Below are positions 5,355 through 8,372 of a DNA stretch of 8,372 nucleotides, piece by piece; the first letter of the stretch is position 1, and the number at the start of each line of letters is the position of its first letter. The stretch is from Candidatus Zipacnadia bacterium. GTDB lineage: Bacteria; Armatimonadota; UBA5377; JALGUK01. The notes beneath the pieces were generated by a model that searched no databases, was not told the origin of the DNA, and saw only the letters and a list, made by a program, of their open reading frames with translations. Location: NCBI GenBank assembly GCA_029820875.1, contig JALGUK010000261.1, positions 1 through 8,372 on the forward strand. Direction: 5' to 3'. The translations under genes were made by a program, and so were the position numbers.

Positions 5355-6638
5355 TTACTCTGCAGCCACGACATATTCGCGCAGTCGGGGTGTAACTGAC
5401 TGCGGCACCTCCACATGGGCAACTACAGTGTCGTCACGGTATTCCTGGGATATGATTCTCCCGCCGTGAAGGGCGGCTATACGCAGGGCCGCGAGCTGCC
5501 TGTAGGGGACATGGAGGGTCAATGGCACAAGGGTGCGTCCCAGGATTTCACAAATTACTCTCTTAAGCTGCTCAACGCCCTCGCCGGTGACGGCGCTGAC
5601 CGGCAGACACGGCTGGTCGGGGCAATGGGCGCAATCTGCAGCGGCTTCGGGGGCGAGGTCCATCTTGTTGAAGACCGTAACAATCGGCTTGTCAGTCACC
5701 TCGAGGTCAGCCAGCACCGCGCGGGTCGCGGCGATGGATACGTTCCTGTCCGAGGCGGCCGCGTCCACTACGTGCAGGAGTAGATCGGCCTGGATAACCT
5801 CCTCAAGGGTGGCTCGAAACGCCGCTATCAGATCGTGCGGCAGCTCCCGGATGAACCCGACCGTATCGCTCATCAGGCACTGGGCTTCACCAACCAAATG
5901 CACGCGGCGGATGGTTGTGTCCAGAGTCTCAAACAGTCGGTCGCGCACAGGAATATCCGCGTGCGCCATGGCATTAAGGAGCGTGGATTTACCCGCATTG
6001 GTGTAACCGACAAGCGCCACCAGAGGTAATCCAAGGGCTTCCCGGCCCTGTCGCTCAATGGCCCGCCGTTTGCGAACCTGGCTCAGCTTGCGCCGCAATG
6101 TGGTCATGCGGCGGCGGATGCGCCTGCGGTCCACCTCCAGCTTGGTCTCCCCGGGGCCGCGTGCACCGATACCTGTTCCACCCGCCTGCCCACCCCCAAG
6201 ACGGTCCAGCATTTTCCCACGGCCCTGCAGACGTGGAAGGCGGTACTGGAGTTGCGCCAGCTCGACCTGAAGCTTTCCCTCGCGCGAGCGGGCGCGCTGG
6301 GCGAAAATATCCAATATCAGTTCGCTTCGGTCAAGGACCGGTACGTCAATCTCCCGCTCCATGTTCCGTTGCTGGGTGGGAGAAAGCTCATCTGCCACAA
6401 CAACCAAATCAGCGCCGCGGCTGAGTACTTCGCTGTGAAGCTCGCTCAGCTTCCCGGAGCCGAGATAAGTTTTCGGGTCCGCATGTTGACGCGATTGAGT
6501 AAGCACGCCCACCGGCTGCCCGCCGGCAGCCTCAGCCAGCCGGACAAGCTCATCCAGCGAACTGCGACTTTGAGCCTCAGGCCCTGTTACTGCAACAATC
6601 AATACTCGCTGCTGCCGCGCCCCTCTAACCACATTCAC
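5355..6638 (-). CDS. hflX: GTPase HflX
   Basis: A 427-residue TRAFAC-class GTPase of the Obg-HflX superfamily, of normal length. The family binds the 50S subunit and splits stalled 70S ribosomes, notably after heat or antibiotic stress, in the cytoplasm. The start is GTG 6638 with AGGGG at 6649-6645 and a 6-nt spacer. The N-terminal HflX domain has YLGSGKL (58-64). The Gly-rich linker GGGQAGGTGIGARGPGETK spans 148-166. The long basic helices at 170-195 follow. The G domain has G1 GYTNAGKST (211-219), G2 TLDTT (238-242), G3 DTVGF (258-262), G4 NKMD (324-327) and G5 SAVTGEG (348-354), so all nucleotide-binding motifs are intact. A C-terminal domain of about 55 residues closes it. An uncommon detail is the short segment C336-A-H-C339-P-D-Q-P-C344 between G4 and G5. 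It lies 92 bp after dapL on the same strand with no terminator between them, so shared transcription is likely although the functions are unrelated. Confidence 0.97.
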   Translation of the reverse strand: MNVVRGARQQRVLIVAVTGPEAQSRSSLDELVRLAEAAGGQPVGVLTQSRQHADPKTYLGSGKLSELHSEVLSRGADLVVVADELSPTQQRNMEREIDVPVLDRSELILDIFAQRARSREGKLQVELAQLQYRLPRLQGRGKMLDRLGGGQAGGTGIGARGPGETKLEVDRRRIRRRMTTLRRKLSQVRKRRAIERQGREALGLPLVALVGYTNAGKSTLLNAMAHADIPVRDRLFETLDTTIRRVHLVGEAQCLMSDTVGFIRELPHDLIAAFRATLEEVIQADLLLHVVDAAASDRNVSIAATRAVLADLEVTDKPIVTVFNKMDLAPEAAADCAHCPDQPCLPVSAVTGEGVEQLKRVICEILGRTLVPLTLHVPYRQLAALRIAALHGGRIISQEYRDDTVVAHVEVPQSVTPRLREYVVAAE

Positions 6639-6730
6639 ACCTTACCCCTGAGCTGCATACGACCGGAAATACCGGTTTCTGGGACTCGTTGGTGCAGTAA
6701 GAGACGCCCCGGCGACTCGAGGGCGACAGC

Positions 6731-7918
6731 TTACTCCCACTCAAGGGACAAATTCGCCTCAATCCGCCTGAGTGCCTCCTGGATTTGCGCTTTCTTGTCA
6801 TCCCCTTTGATGGTGAGCGACAGGCGGATATAGCCCTCCCCGTGCTCGCCGTATGCCGCTCCTGGAATAGCGAGAATGCCGCACTTGGTCAGAAGCTCGC
6901 GTGCCATACGCTCGGAGGTGTAGCCCCGTGGAACGGGAGACCATATATAGAATGTAGCCCGAGGTCTTTCAACCGGCCAGCCCAGGGCCTTGAGGCCGTC
7001 AACCAGGAGATCCCGCCGCTCCTGGTACCCCCTGCGCATCTCTTCGATGTGCTCCTGCGGCCCGCTCAGGGCGGCTATGGCCGCCCGCTGCACCGCCATG
7101 AATACCCCGGAGTCCAAATTCGACTTGAGCTTGCTGAGCGCTGCAATCACTTCGGCATTTCCCACTGCCCAGCCGATACGCCAGCCGGTCATGTTGAACG
7201 TCTTGCTGAGGGAGTGGAATTCCACGGCAACGTCCTTGGCGCCGGGGACCTCCAGGATGCTGCGTGCGCGGTAACCGTCGTAAGTGACCTCCGCGTAGGC
7301 CGCATCGTGGCAAACTATGAGGTCATGCTCCCTTGCAAACTGCACGGCGCGCTCGAAAAAGTCGAGGTCGGCGGTCGCTCCGGTGGGGTTATTAGGATAA
7401 TTCAGGAACAACAGCTTGGCCTGCTTGGCCATATCCGACGGGATGAGGTCAAAGTCCGGCAAATAGCCGTTCGACTGAAAAAGGGGCATCGTGTAAGGGA
7501 CGGCGGTGCAGAAAATCGCGTTGACCCTGTAGACCGAATAGCCCGGGTCCGGCACCAGCACAACATCTCCGGGGTTGGCGTAGCACCAGACTACATGTGC
7601 AAGGCCCTCTTTGCTTCCGATCAGGCTCTGAATCTCAGTCGCTTCATCCACCTCTACTGCGTAGCGGCGCTTCATAAACCGCGCGACCGCAGCGCGAAAC
7701 TCAGGAAGCCCAAAATCGCTCTCGTCGTAAGTGTGGGTCCCCGGGTCTTTCGCCGCCTCGCAGAGGGCTTCGATGATATGCGGCGGCGCAGGCCGATCGG
7801 GATCTCCAATCCCGAAATCAATAAGGTTCACGCCCTCCGCAATCGCTTTCGCCTTAAGGCGGGCAATCTCCACAAACGGATAAGGCGGGATCTTCCTGAG
7901 CCTGTCGGAGCGTTCCAT
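6731..7918 (-). CDS. dapL: LL-diaminopimelate aminotransferase-like class I/II PLP aminotransferase
   Basis: A 395-residue fold-type I aminotransferase. The frame begins at TTG 7921, but ATG 7918 is set 6 nt from a perfect AGGAGG (7930-7925), so I start there. Numbered from the TTG, the PLP features are GSKEG (102-106, phosphate loop), NYPNNPTG (174-181) with Asn178, D206-A-A-Y209 binding the pyridine ring and O3', SLSKTFNMTGWRIGW (237-251) with Schiff-base Lys240 and Arg248, and YIRLSL (364-369) with Arg366 for the substrate carboxylate. The opening RLRKIPPYPFVEIARLKAKA and FGIGDPDRPAPPHI, plus VPDPGYSVYR, match the DapL group of bacteria that make LL-diaminopimelate in one step from tetrahydrodipicolinate and glutamate (EC 2.6.1.83), for lysine and peptidoglycan. 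Other class I aminotransferases (alanine, aspartate) share most motifs. No other dap gene is nearby to confirm the pathway, so the specific activity is less sure than the family. Confidence 0.85.
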   Translation of the reverse strand: MERSDRLRKIPPYPFVEIARLKAKAIAEGVNLIDFGIGDPDRPAPPHIIEALCEAAKDPGTHTYDESDFGLPEFRAAVARFMKRRYAVEVDEATEIQSLIGSKEGLAHVVWCYANPGDVVLVPDPGYSVYRVNAIFCTAVPYTMPLFQSNGYLPDFDLIPSDMAKQAKLLFLNYPNNPTGATADLDFFERAVQFAREHDLIVCHDAAYAEVTYDGYRARSILEVPGAKDVAVEFHSLSKTFNMTGWRIGWAVGNAEVIAALSKLKSNLDSGVFMAVQRAAIAALSGPQEHIEEMRRGYQERRDLLVDGLKALGWPVERPRATFYIWSPVPRGYTSERMARELLTKCGILAIPGAAYGEHGEGYIRLSLTIKGDDKKAQIQEALRRIEANLSLEWE

Positions 7919-7924
7919 CAAATA

Positions 7925-7930
7925 CCTCCT
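7925..7930 (-). promoter_or_regulatory. Ribosome binding site deciding the dapL start
   Basis: AGGAGG on the minus strand, with 6 nt to ATG 7918. The in-frame TTG at 7921 would be only 3 nt away, too close for efficient use. Confidence 0.8.
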
Positions 7931-7972
7931 GACATGACTGTTCGGAACTCATGGCAGGGCGCATTCCGATAC

Positions 7973-7990
7973 GTACGACGGACGTCTCGC
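7973..7990. repeat. Decayed remnant of the Y-shaped palindrome
   Basis: The stretch from 7974 (TACGACGGACGTCTCGC) differs at only 2 of 17 positions from the left arm of the intact copies (TACGACAGGCGTCTCGC). The right hairpin is missing and the stretch runs into A-A-A-C-C and the first intact unit. It suggests that the array once had, or grew from, a further copy. Confidence 0.5.
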
Positions 7991-7997
7991 AAACCTT

Positions 7998-8143
7998 CCG
8001 GTACGACAGGCGTCTCGCCTGTCTGCGCGGGCGGGACGCCCGCGGTACCATTTTGGGATTGGGTACCATTTTTAGGTTGAGTAACCTTTTCATTAGTACC
8101 ACAATGACACCCTTCGCTCCCTTCGGGCGCTCAGAATGACAAA
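7998..8143. repeat. Composite repeat unit 1 (146 bp)
   Basis: It begins CCGGTACGACAGG with the Y-shaped palindrome (8000-8049). A spacer follows in which GGTACCATTTT occurs twice 18 bp apart (8044-8054, 8062-8072). Next is a small hairpin AGGTT-GAGT-AACCT followed by TTT (8074-8090). The unit ends with only the right end of the 99-bp inverted-repeat element (from 8113, ending CTCAGAATGAC). The first 110 bp match unit 2 with about four substitutions and one single-base indel. Confidence 0.85.
8000..8049. repeat. Y-shaped double-hairpin palindrome, copy 1
   Basis: Outer stem GGTAC (8000-8004) with GTACC (8045-8049) encloses two perfect hairpins. These are GACAGGCG-TCT-CGCCTGTC (8005-8023) and CGCGGGCG-GGA-CGCCCGCG (8026-8044). 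Only TG (8024-8025) is unpaired at the junction, so the whole 50 bp can fold as a compact three-way junction in either strand. The pattern resembles intergenic palindromic repeats that I recall from planctomycete-like genomes; no function is established. Confidence 0.85.
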
Positions 8144-8145
8144 CC

Positions 8146-8195
8146 GGTGCGACAGGCGTCTCGCCTGTCTGCGCGGGCGGGACGCCCGCGGTACC
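8146..8195. repeat. Y-shaped double-hairpin palindrome, copy 2
   Basis: Identical to copy 1 except GGTGC in place of GGTAC in the outer stem (8146-8150). That change still allows a G-U pair with GTACC (8191-8195) in RNA, while both inner hairpins stay perfect. Confidence 0.85.
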
Positions 8196-8258
8196 ATTTT
8201 GGGATTGGGTACCATTTTTAGGTTGAGCACCTTTTCATCAGTACTACAATGAGACCTC

Positions 8259-8357
8259 GTCATTCTGAGGCGCAAAGCGCCGAAGAATCTCGATGTTAGA
8301 CGTGCCGCGACATGAAAACGGCGAGATTCTTCGCTCCCTTCGGGCGCTCAGAATGAC
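8259..8357. repeat. 99-bp inverted-repeat (REP/MITE-like) element
   Basis: The ends GTCATTCTGAG (8259-8269) and CTCAGAATGAC (8347-8357) are perfect inverted repeats of 11 bp. Further in, CGAAGAATCTCG (8281-8292) and CGAGATTCTTCG (8322-8333) pair perfectly over 12 bp. Between the two paired blocks lie GCGCAAAGCGC on the left (itself a GCGC hairpin) and an unrelated 13-nt sequence on the right. The centre is 29 nt with no coding capacity. GTCATTCTGAG...GAAGAATCTC is a motif I know from intergenic repeats in several phyla. It has no transposase and no clear target duplication. Confidence 0.8.
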
Positions 8358-8360
8358 AAA

Positions 8361-8372
8361 CCGGTACGACAG
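8361..8372. repeat. Start of a third composite repeat unit (cut by window end)
   Basis: CCGGTACGACAG is identical to the first 12 bases of unit 1, directly after the end of unit 2, so the array continues beyond the window. Confidence 0.8.

Larger units (their letters stand above)
8144..8360. repeat. Composite repeat unit 2 (217 bp)
   Basis: It has the same order as unit 1, joined head to tail to it, but is 71 bp longer because it holds the complete inverted-repeat element (8259-8357). After A-C-A-A-T-G-A (8246-8252) the two units diverge, and they rejoin at T-T-C-G-C-T-C-C-C (8330 here, 8113 in unit 1). The last 31 bp are identical up to the next CCGGT. Confidence 0.85.
7922..8372. other. 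Gene-free region upstream of dapL, filled by a repeat array
   Basis: No credible gene is found in these 451 bp. The open frames that cross it are low-complexity readings of the repeats (for example T-G-V-S-P-V and G-G-T-P-A-V) with no start signals. The first 50 bp must hold the dapL leader and probably its promoter, though I see no good -35/-10 pair on the minus strand. The rest is repeat sequence, described separately. Confidence 0.75.

Noticed and set aside
6662..6676. ACCGG-AAATA-CCGGT between dapL and hflX as a terminator
   Set aside because: It has a 5-bp stem, and on the transcribed (minus) strand no T tract follows, so there is no support for separating the two genes.
5533..6833. Several plus-strand open frames of 100-193 codons opposite hflX
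   Set aside because: They are antisense to intact GTPase motifs, are rich in Arg/Ser/Pro as expected for shadows, and have no start signals.
6785..8080. A 431-codon open frame on the plus strand, antisense to dapL and running into the repeats
   Set aside because: The opposite strand encodes a full aminotransferase with all PLP motifs and a perfect ribosome binding site. The antisense reading has no recognisable domain and ends in repeat-derived sequence, so it is a consequence of GC-rich codon use.
7998..8372. CRISPR array
   Set aside because: The repeats are 110 bp or more and internally palindromic, and the intervening sequence is shared between units rather than unique spacers. No cas gene is present.

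Overview
The window is a chromosomal stretch from a GC-rich bacterium. The secreted carbohydrate-active enzymes, a stand-alone pilin, a DapL-type diaminopimelate aminotransferase, and short GC-rich palindromic repeats between genes suggest an uncultured lineage of the Planctomycetota/Verrucomicrobiota/Lentisphaerota sort, or Armatimonadota and similar phyla. This placement is an inference from gene content; nothing here (no rRNA, no marker tree) fixes it.

Left third (1-3878), polysaccharide-related. The 3' end of an SGNH/GDSL hydrolase gene is followed 35 bp later by a secreted GH5-like glycoside hydrolase, both on the plus strand and probably one transcript. Facing them on the minus strand is a GH20-like secreted glycosidase gene that is broken. 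Its signal peptide and N-terminal zincin-like domain (3878 to 3378) and its barrel plus C-terminal domains (3369 to 1594) lie in different frames, and the joining segment of the barrel appears to be missing.

Middle (3879-5354), regulation and pili. A divergent intergenic region holds a sigma-70-like promoter and a small dyad ahead of an Rrf2-family regulator that keeps three Cys and one His as probable Fe-S ligands. Downstream, a type IV pilin/GspG-like pseudopilin is preceded by a well-matched sigma-54 (-24/-12) promoter and followed by a 17-bp terminator-like hairpin. The pilin seems to lack about ten residues that relatives have just after the membrane helix.

Right (5355-7918), housekeeping. 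dapL (lysine/peptidoglycan precursor synthesis) and hflX (ribosome-rescue GTPase) lie in tandem on the minus strand, 92 bp apart.

Right end (7922-8372) has no gene. It is a tandem array of a composite repeat. Each unit begins with a 50-bp Y-shaped palindrome (two 8-bp hairpins inside an outer GGTAC/GTACC stem). One unit carries a complete 99-bp inverted-repeat element and the other only its right end.

No complete novel multi-gene system is visible. The most interesting items are the composite repeat array, the sigma-54-controlled pilin with its apparent deletion, and the disrupted GH20-like gene.
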